Source of the DNA: an uncultured Verrucomicrobia subdivision 3 bacterium
GTDB taxonomy: Bacteria; Verrucomicrobiota; Verrucomicrobiia; Limisphaerales; UBA11358
Length of the DNA: 63,362 nt
Direction of reading: 5' to 3'
Assembly: GCA_903842235.1 (NCBI GenBank)
Contig: CAIMLG010000278.1
Location: 1-63,362, forward strand
A program made the translations under genes and the position numbers. The notes under the pieces are model-generated. The model was not told where the DNA came from. It was given only the letters and a program-made list of their open reading frames with translations, and made no database searches. Within the stretch, counting starts at the first letter, position 1. Every line of letters starts with the position of its first letter. Shown here in pieces: positions 32,001-42,500 of the stretch.

Positions 32001-33421
32001 ATCCGGTGGAGCAGACGCGCGGTCAGACCGGCAGCGGCGATGCCTATAGCCCGGGCTGGTTTGAGCTGCCGCTGGCGAAAGGGGCGAGCGTGACCCTGAC
32101 GCTGACGGCGGAAACGGATGCGGCATCGGTTGGCGTCCAAGCTTCAGCTTGTTCCAGCGGCCCGCTGAAGCATGATCTCCAGCCCGACCGGTCAAAGGCG
32201 GGCGTTTCGTTCGCCGCCCAGCTAAAACGCGCCGCCCAACAATTCGTCGTGCGCCGGGACGAGGGCAAAACGGTCATCGCCGGTTACCCGTGGTTTCTGG
32301 ACTGGGGGCGCGATTCGCTGATTTGCGCCCGTGGGCTCCTGGCCGCCGGCCTGGTCGCCGAGGTGAAGCAGCTTTTGCTGACGTTTGCCAAGTTTGAGGA
32401 AAGCGGCACGCTGCCCAATACGATTCACGGCAACGATGTTTCCAATCGTGACACGTCGGACGCGCCATTGTGGTTTGCCGTGGTGTGCGAAGAGCTGGCC
32501 GACCAAAAATTTTATCAGGCCGTGGTGGATGAAAAGGGCCGGACGATTCGTGCGGTGCTGACCAGCATTGCAACCAACTACCGCCACGGCACGCCCAACG
32601 GCATTCGCATGGATCCGGACTCGGCGCTGATCTGGAGCCCCAGCCACTTCACCTGGATGGACACCAATTATCCCGCCGGCACGCCGCGCGAAGGCTACCC
32701 AGTCGAGATTCAGGCGCTGTGGATCCGGCTGCTGCGGCAGCTTGAAAAGCTGTCCGCGCCGACCGAATCTAAGCCGTGGCGCGACCTCGCGGATCAGGCT
32801 ACCGCCTCGTTTGCGGAGCTTTTCTGGCTGGAAGACCAAGGCTGGTTCGCGGATGTGTTGCTCGCCCAACCGCACGTTTCCGCCCGCCACGCCACGCCGG
32901 ACGACGCCCTGCGGAGTAATTGCCTGTTTGCCGTCAGCCTCGGCTTGGTGGCCGGGGAGCGGGCGAAACGCTGCGTGGCTGCCGCGCAGAAATATCTCGT
33001 GGTGCCAGGCGCGCTGCGCTCGCTCGCGCCGCTGCCGGTGGCCGTGCCCTTGGCGATTCAGCGCGACGGCCAGCCGCTGAATAACCCGGTCGAGCCGTAT
33101 TGTCCCCGCTATGAAGGCGACGAGGACACGCGCCGCAAGCCCGCCTACCACAACGGCACGGCGTGGACGTGGACCTTTCCCACCTTTTGCGAAGCGTTGG
33201 CCCGGGCTTGGGACTATTCCCCGGCCGCCGTGGCGGCGGCGAAAAGCTATCTTGGCAGCACGGAAAAACTGTTGAACGAAGGCTGCCTCGGCCAGCTTCC
33301 GGAAATTCTCGACGGCGACGCTCCGCATGCGCCGCGCGGCTGTGACGCGCAGGCATGGGGGGCCACCGAAGCGCTGCGGGTGTGGAAAGGGTTGAATTCG
33401 CTGGCCGCCCAGGCAAAATGA
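29069..33421 (+). CDS. Bifunctional glycogen-debranching-type enzyme (GH13-like plus amylo-1,6-glucosidase GH133)
   Basis: From the ATG at 29069 the product has 1450 residues (an in-frame GTG at 29048 would add MEPPRPI). A beta-rich N-terminus is followed by a GH13-type barrel (about 190-500) with ARVFIDIVINHTG, VDGFRCDAGYK (nucleophile Asp), IFLLEGLGG (acid Glu) and YSETHDNDRL. The C-terminal third is an amylo-1,6-glucosidase domain: GYPWFLDWGRDSLICARGLL, NTIHGNDVSNRDTSDA and WMDTNYPAGTPREGYPVE. This order copies the eukaryotic debranching enzyme AGL. Two repeat-derived stretches are in frame: NFKFQISNFKFDL (about 535-547) and GVQASACSSGPLKHDLQP (about 1021-1038). There is no signal peptide. 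The likely substrate is glycogen or a related alpha-glucan. Confidence 0.85.
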   Translation: MIPATGERLVHFVGDKILFTLQDERQIAGVGWSARLRTNLGRAAVRRQEIIAAHAGGALSAGASWRDLPMQKTAAGWQVELPLAEVGYFKAKAYFLDDKNWQHWPEGADVGISVHPDFARTANTIYCAFTRLFGATKTLAAAADAKLEAQLMHLEQQGYATLPPSGKFRDLTKQLPFIVNQLGCRILHLLPVHPTPTTYARFGRFGSPYAALDLTAVDPALVEFDQRTTGIDQFCELTYAAHSLGARVFIDIVINHTGWGSTLQENHPEFFLKNPDGSFASPGAWGTVWEDLVELEQHDVKLWDLIADSLLTWCRRGVDGFRCDAGYKVPVPAWQYIVARVQEEFPETIFLLEGLGGSWAATESLLTEGGMQWAYSELFQNYSGPEIAGYLAYVHRQNIRVGSYVHYSETHDNDRLAKKGRAWSRLRNRLCALTCPSGGFGFTCGVEWLAAEKIRVHGNTGLNWDSADNIVPELAQLNELISYHPCFFDGAKLTRLSAPDAPVYALLRESAEGQDAVLVLVNPDVEKSQPLGLTENFKFQISNFKFDLLGQALPAIATARDQAAVTLPPGAVFCLAPTERPAGWSGEAYRRARAQAAFAFQALNKIISIETVDGLDWRWLAGQVERSPRQFLAAASEFAAQRLLGPPQVGELKPLAAFLSRREPQKFFPRVITWTLLDTRRITLVPPGHWLLIEDSAPFRATLENEQPASPLQNPAVHVQSLAVGNCHVASFAPRATAAEARLTLERFAAASQTLSAPIRFLAPAPLSSAGNSVLPPADALVLLTNGRGGMARLGVDLGRVQSKYDCALGANLHPTVPVDRHVFVKRLRVWVNADGFLSPLDYKNLAAFHAGPPAVWKFVAPGGDGRTVEVELRAEMVAEQNTTRFRFSRPTEKQAQGKQLPAGADVRLTVRADLEDRNFHGETQRNGGADFHFSNHTHALAQPAGFAFTPAGDRQLRVFSDRGAFHPQPEWCEHIPHPVEQTRGQTGSGDAYSPGWFELPLAKGASVTLTLTAETDAASVGVQASACSSGPLKHDLQPDRSKAGVSFAAQLKRAAQQFVVRRDEGKTVIAGYPWFLDWGRDSLICARGLLAAGLVAEVKQLLLTFAKFEESGTLPNTIHGNDVSNRDTSDAPLWFAVVCEELADQKFYQAVVDEKGRTIRAVLTSIATNYRHGTPNGIRMDPDSALIWSPSHFTWMDTNYPAGTPREGYPVEIQALWIRLLRQLEKLSAPTESKPWRDLADQATASFAELFWLEDQGWFADVLLAQPHVSARHATPDDALRSNCLFAVSLGLVAGERAKRCVAAAQKYLVVPGALRSLAPLPVAVPLAIQRDGQPLNNPVEPYCPRYEGDEDTRRKPAYHNGTAWTWTFPTFCEALARAWDYSPAAVAAAKSYLGSTEKLLNEGCLGQLPEILDGDAPHAPRGCDAQAWGATEALRVWKGLNSLAAQAK
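30673..30706. repeat. Four 7-bp tandem repeats (AAATTTC) inside the debranching enzyme gene
   Basis: AAATTTC occurs four times in a row (30673-30700), followed by a partial unit. It is translated as NFKFQISNFKFDL and is strikingly AT-rich in a GC-rich gene. The unit length and copy number equal those of the recG repeat at 5667-5694. Confidence 0.9.
32131..32185. repeat. In-frame palindrome inside the debranching enzyme gene
   Basis: GCTTCAGC (32141-32148) and GCTGAAGC (32164-32171) form an inverted repeat around 15 nt. The segment is read as GVQASACSSGPLKHDLQP, a Cys-containing, low-similarity stretch between the beta domain and the GH133 domain. Confidence 0.55.
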
Positions 33422-33425
33422 GCCC

Positions 33426-33911
33426 GTGAATTTCCGCGACAAAATCATTGCCTGGGACAATTTGCCCGCGTGGCGAAATAAACTCCGCGCCGCCGGCAAA
33501 ACCCTGGTCGTCACCAACGGCTGCTTCGACCTCCTGCATCTCGGCCATGTGACATATCTGGAAAACGCGCGCAATTTCGGCGACGCGCTGCTCATCGGGG
33601 TGAACCGCGATGCGGCCGTGCGCGGCTTGAAAGGCGCCGGCCGCCCGGTAAATTCTGAAACGGATCGCGCCGCTGTGCTCGCCGCGCTGCAAAGCGTGGA
33701 CGGCGTCTGCCTGTTCACCGACCCGGCGGCCACGCAATTTCTCGCCGCCGCCCAGCCGGACCTCTATGTGAAGGGCGGCGATTACACGCTGGAAACCTTG
33801 AACCAGGATGAACGTCGCGCGGTCGAATCCGCGGGCGGAAAGATAATTCTGGTTCCCTTCGTTCCCGGTAAATCCACGACCGGCTTGCTGGAAAGAATCT
33901 TGCGGCTGTGA
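33426..33911 (+). CDS. rfaE2: D-glycero-beta-D-manno-heptose 1-phosphate adenylyltransferase
   Basis: The 161-residue protein has the nucleotidyltransferase motif VTNGCFDLLHLGHVTYL (HxGH type) and KGAGRPVN, then FVPGKSTTGLLERI, the closing motif of RfaE domain II/HldE-C. It adds AMP to heptose 1-phosphate to make ADP-heptose for LPS core. The kinase half is not in the window. The start is GTG at 33426, 4 bp after the debranching gene, and the stop overlaps the next gene by GTGA, so it is coupled to the heptosyltransferase. Confidence 0.9.
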   Translation: MNFRDKIIAWDNLPAWRNKLRAAGKTLVVTNGCFDLLHLGHVTYLENARNFGDALLIGVNRDAAVRGLKGAGRPVNSETDRAAVLAALQSVDGVCLFTDPAATQFLAAAQPDLYVKGGDYTLETLNQDERRAVESAGGKIILVPFVPGKSTTGLLERILRL

Positions 33912-34972
33912 AAATCTTAATTATTTCCTTGGCTGGCATTGGCGATACGCTGATCGCCACGCCATTGCTGCATGAGTTGCGGAACAATTTTCCGACGGCG
34001 ACGATCGACGTATTGACCATGTGGGCCGGGGCCAAGGATTTGTTGGAGCACAATCCGCACGTCAATCGGGTCTTCCAGAAAAACCTGATGAAATGCGGCA
34101 AGCTGGCGGCGCTGCGTTTTCTCTGGCAGCTGCGGCGCGAGGGCTATCAGCTATCCATTAACACGCATCCGCAAAGCCGGATTCATTATCGTCTTGCAGC
34201 CTGGCTGGTGGGGGCAAAACAGCGTATCAGCCATGAATATGAATGTTTTACCTGGTTGGACCGGCGGTTGGTGACGCAGGCGTTGCCGCAAGACTACACG
34301 CGGCATTCCATAGAAAATAATTTCGACGTGCTCCCCCTGGTTGGCGCCAGAAAACATTTGTGCCAGCACGAAATGGAATTTTTCCTAACTCCGGCCGAGA
34401 CGCAATTTGCAGATCAATTTCTGCAGGAACATAATTTGTTGGGGCAAAAAATTCTTGGCATCCACGTTGGTTCGGGTGGAACCAAGAATTTGCCTTTAAA
34501 GCGCTGGCCGTTAAAACACTACACGGAGTTGGTGGAAAAATTGAATCAGGAGCGTCCGGACCTTCGGGTGCTGTTGTTTGGCGGGCCGGAGGAAACCAAG
34601 GATCATCAAGCAATCCTCGCTCAAGCCAACTGCCAATTGTCTCAGGAAGCCAAAACCCGGAATTTGCGGGAAACGGCCGCTTTGATGCAGCGCTGCAGCG
34701 CCTTTCTCAGTGTGGATACGGCGTTGATGCATGTGGCAGCGGCGTTGCAGGTGCCCAACCAGATGGTCATCGAGGCGCCCACTTTGAGTGTCACCAACTG
34801 GCCTTACGGGAATGCATTTACTTTGATAAAGAATCCGGTGGTCAACGGTCGGGGGTTGGATTTTTATCGCTACGATGGCGGGGATATCAAGGGCACCCGG
34901 AAGGAACTCATCGCCACCATGGAATCGGTCAAGGTTGCCGACGTTTTTGCCGTCGTGAGCCGATTGATTTGA
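33908..34972 (+). CDS. Glycosyltransferase family 9 (LPS heptosyltransferase-like)
   Basis: The 354-residue protein begins MKILIISLAGIGDTLIATPL, the N-terminal signature of GT9. It has a donor-binding region IHVGSGGTKNLPLKRWPLKH, followed by LLFGGPEETKDH and the late SVDTALMHVAAALQVPN motif. Family members add heptose from ADP-heptose to lipid A-Kdo or the inner core. It is coupled to rfaE2, which supports ADP-heptose as donor. The C-terminus (about 290-354) differs from WaaC/WaaF, so the exact acceptor is open. Confidence 0.88.
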   Translation: MKILIISLAGIGDTLIATPLLHELRNNFPTATIDVLTMWAGAKDLLEHNPHVNRVFQKNLMKCGKLAALRFLWQLRREGYQLSINTHPQSRIHYRLAAWLVGAKQRISHEYECFTWLDRRLVTQALPQDYTRHSIENNFDVLPLVGARKHLCQHEMEFFLTPAETQFADQFLQEHNLLGQKILGIHVGSGGTKNLPLKRWPLKHYTELVEKLNQERPDLRVLLFGGPEETKDHQAILAQANCQLSQEAKTRNLRETAALMQRCSAFLSVDTALMHVAAALQVPNQMVIEAPTLSVTNWPYGNAFTLIKNPVVNGRGLDFYRYDGGDIKGTRKELIATMESVKVADVFAVVSRLI

Positions 34973-35094
34973 AGGTCATGGCCGTCAGGATTTTGCCGCA
35001 AAGCGGTTTGCAAAAGATAAAAACCACCCTAACATCCGCCGCGTCATCTCAAGCTTTAGCTGGATGACCGGAAAATTTATTTTCAAATCGCCTT

Positions 35095-36381
35095 ATGAGC
35101 CGACCAGCATCAGTTGAAGCCCAAGCCGCCGCCTCGCGGCTTGGGCGGCTGTGGCAAAGCGGAATCATCTTTTCCGCCGCCAGCTTTTTGACCGGCATTG
35201 GCAATTTGGCGTTTCAGGCCATCATCGGCCGTCAGTTGGAGAAAAGTGGTGAATACGGTCTGGTCAATACCACCCTCGGATATGTTGGGCTGCTTGGCTT
35301 GCCGCTGCTCATCGCCACGACCGCCATTGCCCATTACATTGCCCGTTATGATTTTCATGGGGATCATGCGCGGCTGCAGGGGCTGATCGCCGGTTGCCGG
35401 AGATTTCTTTTCCGGCTCACGCTGGTCGGCTCGCTGGCGGCCATTTTTTTGGCCAAACCGTTGAGCGATTTTTTGCATTTCCGGGCTGCGATCACGGTGG
35501 CGGCGTTGATCTGCGTGCTGGCCGGGCTGTGGGGCAGTTTGGTCGCGGCGCTCTGCCAGGGACTTTCCTGGTTTAAGCGCCTCGCGCTGATCGGCTTGCT
35601 GGCCATGCTCCTGCGCCTGGCTTTTGGCGGGGTCATGGCGGCTAAGTTCCCCATTGCCGAATGGGCGGTGCTCGCCACCGGCGTGGCCGCGCTGGCGAAT
35701 TTGGTTTTGCTGTATTGGAGAAAAGATTTGGCGCGGCCGGCTGAGCCCGTGTCTCCTTGGAACTGGGATCTGGTCCAGTTTCTAATCGTCTCGGCGGCGG
35801 TCGTGGGTGGCGGTTATTGTTTCACCCAAGGGGACCTGTTGGTGGCCCAGCGGAATTTCTCCCTGGCTGATCGCGATGCCTACTCGGCGGCCGAGCGGTT
35901 GGCGGTCGCCCTGCCGATGACCGTCGGACCGCTGTTGACGGTTTTGTTTACGCACCGCTCCAAGGCCCACACGGGCGCTGCGCTGCGGGAACAGTTGAAG
36001 CTGATCGGGCTTTACGCCGCCGGCTTGATTTGCGGATGGCTTGGCCTGCTCCTGCTCGGGACGTTTTGCCTCAAGCTGATCGGGCGGAATACGCCGGAAG
36101 CCGCCGCCATGATCCAGCCGCTGGCCACCACCATGGTTTCCGTTGGGCTATTGCAGGCGCTGGGCATGTGGGCGCTGGCCAGCCGGTGGGTTAAAATTGC
36201 CCTGCTGTTTGGCGGATTGGGGCTGGCGTATTGGATCACGCTGCTGTGCTGGGGCCGGTCACCGGCCGATTTGTTGCGGATCATGCCCATCGCGGCCGGA
36301 ATTTCGTTTGTGGCCTTGTTTGGCTTCTGGCTGATCGCCATGCGCGGAAACCAACCTCCGACGCCTCCAGAAATGACGTAA
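35095..36381 (+). CDS. Polysaccharide flippase (MOP superfamily, Wzx-like)
   Basis: The 428-residue protein has about 12 membrane helices, beginning with GIIFSAASFLTGIGNLAFQA and GEYGLVNTTLGYVGLLGLPL, a pattern typical of Wzx/oligosaccharide flippases. Charged residues lie in helix 1 to 3 loops. It would move lipid-linked sugar units across the inner membrane. It follows the GT9 gene after 122 bp that contain only a short imperfect hairpin. A large LamG gene follows, so it may serve the polysaccharide cluster further downstream. Confidence 0.8.
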   Translation: MSRPASVEAQAAASRLGRLWQSGIIFSAASFLTGIGNLAFQAIIGRQLEKSGEYGLVNTTLGYVGLLGLPLLIATTAIAHYIARYDFHGDHARLQGLIAGCRRFLFRLTLVGSLAAIFLAKPLSDFLHFRAAITVAALICVLAGLWGSLVAALCQGLSWFKRLALIGLLAMLLRLAFGGVMAAKFPIAEWAVLATGVAALANLVLLYWRKDLARPAEPVSPWNWDLVQFLIVSAAVVGGGYCFTQGDLLVAQRNFSLADRDAYSAAERLAVALPMTVGPLLTVLFTHRSKAHTGAALREQLKLIGLYAAGLICGWLGLLLLGTFCLKLIGRNTPEAAAMIQPLATTMVSVGLLQALGMWALASRWVKIALLFGGLGLAYWITLLCWGRSPADLLRIMPIAAGISFVALFGFWLIAMRGNQPPTPPEMT

Positions 36382-36436
36382 GCCATTACTTTTGTTTGTA
36401 ATATTCATTAGTAATTAATGTGCATTGTTATTTAAG

Positions 36437-36465
36437 TTGACGCATTCTTATGCTGGATGCATAGT
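36437..36465 (+). promoter_or_regulatory. Candidate promoter of the giant LamG gene
   Basis: TTGACG (36437-36442), a 17-bp spacer and CATAGT (36460-36465) lie in the AT-rich stretch before the gene. GGGAG at 36498-36502 is well placed as ribosome binding site for the ATG at 36511. The -10 match is only moderate. Confidence 0.4.
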
Positions 36466-36510
36466 CGCTTTACCTCGGGAAATATAAAAAACCGGATGGG
36501 AGCTCATTTT

Positions 36511-39500
36511 ATGAAACCTCTTAGAACTCTTCTGTGCGTCGTGGGCATGTTGGCGGTGGGGTCGGCTGTCTCGGTCGGTCGGGCGGACGCGGTTGGCGTT
36601 CCCGCGCCCGCGGGCCTGGTGGCGTGGTGGCGGGGGGAGAGCAATGCGTGGGACAGCGTGGGGAGCAATCATGGCACGTTGCTCGGCAATACGGTTTTTG
36701 GGGTTGGGAAGGTGGGTCAGGGTTTTGCGTTGGATGGGGACGGCAGCTATGTTCTGGTTTCGAATTCACCCTCGCTTAATCCTGTGGGGCCATTTTCGAT
36801 TGAGAGTTGGATTTATCCGACCTTGGATGGCACTCGGCGGATTATGGCCAAATGGGGGGATCAGGGCGCCTATGGCGACAGCCGGAGCTACATGTTAACC
36901 ATGCAGCCTGGTCTGAGCCTGCAGTTTGGGATTAGCGATTGGGCCCACCAGTGGGATTATGCTTTCCAAGATTTTACGGTGACCAACGTGGTGGCATTAA
37001 ACGCCTGGAATCATGTGGCGGCCACTTACGATAGCGCGACGGGGGTTCGTTGTATCTATGTCAATGGGGTCAAGGTGGGGGGGCGCACCAATGCGCCGGT
37101 CGTCATCTATAATAGCAGCACCCCGGCGACAATCGGCAGTTGGCTGCGGGCGCCGGATTTTGCGCAGGATGTTTTCCAAGGCATGATTGACGAGGTCAGT
37201 TTCTACAACCGGGCGCTTGCCGGTAGTGAGGTAGAGGCGATTTACGGGGCGGGGAGCGCGGGGAAAATCCTTTCTTCGCAGGTTGCATCCAATTTTTGTG
37301 TTGCCTACCCGAACTTTAATTCCATCAATGGGATAAACTTGTTTGGCAGTGCGGCGACCACCAATGGCGTTCTGCGGTTAACCCCGGCGGTCGCGGGCCA
37401 AACGGGAAGCGTCTGGCTTCAGGGCAAAGTGCCCTGTTCGGGCAGTTTTGACACCCGCTTTCATTTTCAAATTACCCAGTTGGGAAACATCCTTGGCAAT
37501 GAACCGGGGGGCGACGGTTTTACGTTTTCTGTTCAAAATCTTTCGGCAACCAATGCGGCTTGGGCCATGGGGGACACCAATCATTACGTCTCGGTTTTTT
37601 TTAACACCTTCTGGAATTGGCCCGGCAGCAGCGATTTAGATCTCAGCGGTAGCTCCGTGGGGATTCTGGTTAACCAGAACTATGTTGGTCAGGCGGACCT
37701 GAGCTTGTTGGGCATAGATATGAGCGATGGCGGCGTGCATCAGGCCCGGGTTTTATTTGATGGCGCCGGGCTGGCGGTATGGGTGGATAACCTCCAAGTG
37801 CTCACAAATATATCCCTGCCGGGTTTGCAGCCTGGGGTTGACACCTCCGGGTTGGGGTGGGCCGGATTCACTGCCGGCACCGGCGCGGCCTATGAGAACC
37901 ACGATATTCTCGACTGGTCATTTTGTTCGAGCTCGCCGACAAATGGTCTCACCAATGTTCCGCCGGAGTTGCCGTTGATCACGAGCCAGCCGGCGGCGCA
38001 GAATGTGGCGGTGAGCGGAGCGACGACCTTTGCGGTGACCGCGAGCGGGACGGGGCCGTTGAGCTACCAATGGCAATTGAACCTGACGAATCTGGTTGGG
38101 GCGACGAATGCAACGTTGGCGCTGAACAATGTGCAGTTGACGAATGGGGGCTATTACTCGGTGCGGGTGAGCAGTCCGTATGGGGCCACGAACAGTCAAG
38201 CGGCGTTGTTGACGGTGGTCGTGCCGCCGAGCGTCGTGCCGCCGCCGGGTTTGGTGGCGTGGTGGCGGGGGGAGAGCAATGCGTGGGACAGCGTGGGCGG
38301 CAATCATGGCACACTATCTGGCAACACTACCTACGGTTCTGGCAAAGTGGGGCAGGAATTTGTGTTCAACGGAAACAATGGTTGCGGGGTTGCTTTGGGT
38401 AGTCCGGCCAGTTTGCAGTTGTCGAATTTAACGGTCGAATGTTGGATCAAACGCAGTAGCCCGACGGTGGCGTCCTATGGCAGCGGAGGCAATGGGACGA
38501 TTTATGGCTGTGGTTTAATTGGCTATTGTTTCTTGGTGGACTGGACGGGCCAATTGGTCTTTGGTCATTGCGTGAGCAATGTCAAAATAACTGATACAAA
38601 TTATCACCATGTGGCGCTGACGCTGACGGGTGGGATGGCCATGGTTTATCTGGATGGCGCGGCGGTTTCGACACCAGCTAATAATCGTGGTTTGACTTTT
38701 GCCGGGTTAATGGGGATCGGGTATCGGCCGGATAATCAGGACAACAGTTTTCTGGGGCGGATTGATGAAGTGGGCCTCTACAATCGGGCGCTAACGAGCA
38801 ATGAAATCGCTGGGATCTATGGGGCGGGGAGTGCGGGGAAGACCTTTATACCGGAGTTGCCGGTGCTAACGGGGCAGCCGACGAACCGGACGGTGGTGGT
38901 GGGCGATCCGGTCACCTTCAGCGTCGCGGCCAGCGGCACCCCGCCATTGAGCTACCAGTGGACCTTTAACCTGACTAACATTGTCGGGGGCACCAACAGT
39001 TCACTGACCTTGTCATCGGCGCAGTTGGCCCAGGCCGGTAACTATTCTGTGACAATAACCGGTCCCGGTGGATCCATTGCCAGTTCCAACGCCCTTCTCA
39101 CCGTGCTCGTGCCCACCTGCACGCCTGCACCCGCGGGCTTGGTGAGTTGGTGGTCGGCGGAAGGGAACGCCTTGGATCAAATCAGCGGCAACCACGGCAC
39201 CTTGGTGGGCGGCGCGAGCTATGGAGCCGGGAAAGTAGGCCAGGGATTTGTCTTTAACGGCATGAGCAGTGGCATCTTTGTGAGCAACACCCCCAGCCTC
39301 CAACTCCAAGACTTCACGATTGAAACCTGGGTCAAGCGGACCAGTGCTTCCGTGGTTTCTTATGTCGGTGCTGGGGACGGCTGCATCTTGGTATATGGCC
39401 CGGGAACCACTTCCCCGGGAGGCTTCATGTTTTTTATCAGCGCCGCTGGCAATCTAACCTTCAGCCAGTGGGGCAAATCACAGATTTTAACGGGCCCGTC

Positions 39501-42500
39501 CATCCTGGACACTAATTTCCACCATGTGGCCGTGACTAAGGTGGGGAGCGCCATGGCCTTTTATCTGGATGGTGTGGCCTATCCCATGCCGGCTTTTTCC
39601 ACTTCCTTCAACTATACCAGCAACCCCGGCATTGGGTATCGGTCGGATAATCAGGGGAATGGTCTTTACGGCACCATCGACGAAATCGCCATCTACAACC
39701 GCGCCCTCGCCCCCAACGAAATTCAGGCCATCTATGCCGCGCGCGGCGCTGGCAAATGTTTCACGCCCGTGCCGCCAACGATCATCAGACAACCGACGAA
39801 CCGGACGGCGGTGGTGGGCGATCCGGTCACCTTCAGCGTCTTGGCCAGCGGCACCCCGCCGTTGAGCTACCAGTGGACCTTTAACCTGACCAACCTTGTC
39901 GGGGCCACGAACGCCACCCTGACCTTGCCCGGCGCCCAACTCACCCACGCCGGCAATTACCAGGTGCGCGTCAGCAACGCCACCGGCTCTCTCCTGAGTT
40001 CCAACGCCATTCTTACGGTGCTCGTGCCCACCTGCACGCCCGCGCCGGCGGGGTTGGTGGCGTGGTGGCAAGCTGAAGGGAATACCCGTGACATTGTTGG
40101 CGGGAGTGACGGGGCTTGGATTGGCACAGCTAGTTACACTAATGGAAAATCCGGTTTAGCTTTCAATTTCGATGGAGCAAGTCGGGTGCAAGTCCCCGAT
40201 TCTGCAGCCATGCATTTCACCAAAGCCATGACCGTCGAAGCATGGATTAACCTCAGCACATTTAGCGGCGTCAATTCCAGGGAAATTGTTTCCAAACTTG
40301 ACGGCCCAAACGACAATTCAAAAACCTTCACGTTTGCCATCGACCCAGCTACAAAAACGGCTTATTTTATCGTGTGCACAACCAATGGCGTGACGGGAGT
40401 CGTTCTTGGCTCCACAACCATCCCGCTCAATCAATGGGTTCATCTCGTGGGCACCTACGATGGCAGCACAGTCAAAATCTATTTCAACGGCCAACTCGAC
40501 GGATCCACCCCTTGGACCAAAGACATCTTTCCGGGAATCAATCCCCTGGTTATCGGCTGCACGTTGCAATTCACCTCTTCATCTCCCACCTCATTTTTTG
40601 ACGGCTTGATTGACGAAATCTCCCTCTACAATCGTGCCCTGACCACCAACGAAATCGCCGCCATCTACGCCGCGCGCGGGGCTGGGAAATCCCCGCTCCC
40701 GCCATCAATCACCCAACAACCGACGAACCAGACGGTGCTGGTGGGCGATCCGGCCACCTTCAGCGTCACGGCGAATGGCACGCCACCGTTGAACTACCAA
40801 TGGAACTGCAACCTGACCAACCTGGTCGGGGCCACGAACGCCACCCTGACCTTGTCATCGGCGCAGTTGGCCCAAGCCGGTAACTATTCTGTGACGGTGA
40901 CCGGTCCCGGTGGATCCATTGCCAGTGCCAACGCCCTTCTCACCGTGCTCGTGCCCACCTGCACGCCCGCGCCGGCGGGGTTGGTGGGCTGGTGGCCGGC
41001 CGAAGGGAACCCCTTGGATTCGGCCGGCACCAATGCCGGCACCTGGCTGCAGGGAGCGAGTTATGCCGCCGGCAAAGTCGGTCAGGCCTTCCGCTTTACC
41101 AACGCGGATCAAGCGATCATCATCCCGGACGCCCCCGCACTCAACCCGGCCAACGGCTTAACCTTAGAAACCTGGGTGTTAGTTGAAAGATATCCTGCCA
41201 GCGGCGGAGGGGTGGTGGTCGCCAAAAACTGGCCGTGGGCTCAATTACAATACATGATCAGTCTGGACTCCGTGGGTGGCCGTTGGGCTTTCCGCTCCTA
41301 TATTGGGATCCCATATCTCGCTTACATTGACAGCGCCACCGCTGTCCAAACGAATACTTGGTATCACGTGGTCATGACTTATGACAACGCGACCTTGAAA
41401 GTATTTGTCAACGGCCAACTCAACGGCAGTTTGCCGGTTATAGGATCGATCATTGCCGCCACCAACCCGCTGGTCATTGGTGGTTATGGTCAAGGTCAAG
41501 GACCTTGGACGCTGCCGGGCCGCGTGGATGAAGTCAGCCTTTATAACCGCGCCCTCGCCCCCAACGAAATTTCCGCCCTCTACGCCGCGCGCGGGGCCGG
41601 CAAATGCCCGCTGCCGCCGACGGTATTGAACTTAAATCCGACCGGTTGGTATGTGAACGAGGGCGCCACGGTGACCGGCACGGTTACCGCTGTCGGTTCG
41701 CCGGCCTTGGCTTATCAATGGCAATATAACGGTTCCGAGATGAGTGGGGAAACCAATGCTTCACTGACTTTGAGCAACGTGGTTTATGCCCAAGCCGGGA
41801 ATTACGCGGTGGTCGTTTCTAATTCCAGCGGCTCCGTCACCAGCTCCAATGTGGTGCTCCGGGTCAACCGCGCGCCGGTGGCCGATGCCCGCGCCACGGA
41901 AACGCTGGTCATTTCCCCGAATGGCACGAATGCGATCGTGGTTCTGGATGGTTCGCGTTCCGGTGATCCGGATGGCGATGCGCTCGCCTATCAGTGGTTC
42001 GCTCCGGGAGACACCCATCCCCTGGCGGCCAGTGTGGTGGCCATCCAAACCCTCCCGGTGGGCACCAGCCAACTCGTGCTCCTCGTCAATGATGGTCTCG
42101 CTTCGGCTTCTCAGGAATTTACTGTTGAGGTCATCACCACCTCGCAGGCGGTTGACCGGTTGATCGAGTGGCTTCAGTCCGGTTCGAGCAAGGCCCAGCC
42201 GCTGGTCGCTTCCTTGCGGGCAGCCTTGGCGGCCATTGATCGCAGCCAACCGGAAACGGCCATCCATCAGCTGGAGGCTTTCATCAGCAAGGTGCGCGCT
42301 CAGTTGCTGTCCTCCGATGCGGCGCTGGCCGCTCAATTGATCGCCGATGCTCAGGCTATCATTGATGCCTTGCAGGGGGGCAGTCCAGCCCTGGCGTTGC
42401 CGGTGGAAATCACGTCGGTTAGCCAGCCCAGCCCGGGCAAAACGCATCTCAAGTTTAAAGGGGCGGTTGGCCGCGTTTATGTGATCGAAGCTTCGGCTAA

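Noticed and set aside
29045..33733. Long minus-strand frames opposite the debranching enzyme and rfaE2
   Set aside because: Composition is that of antisense frames, with no motifs; the plus-strand families are unambiguous.
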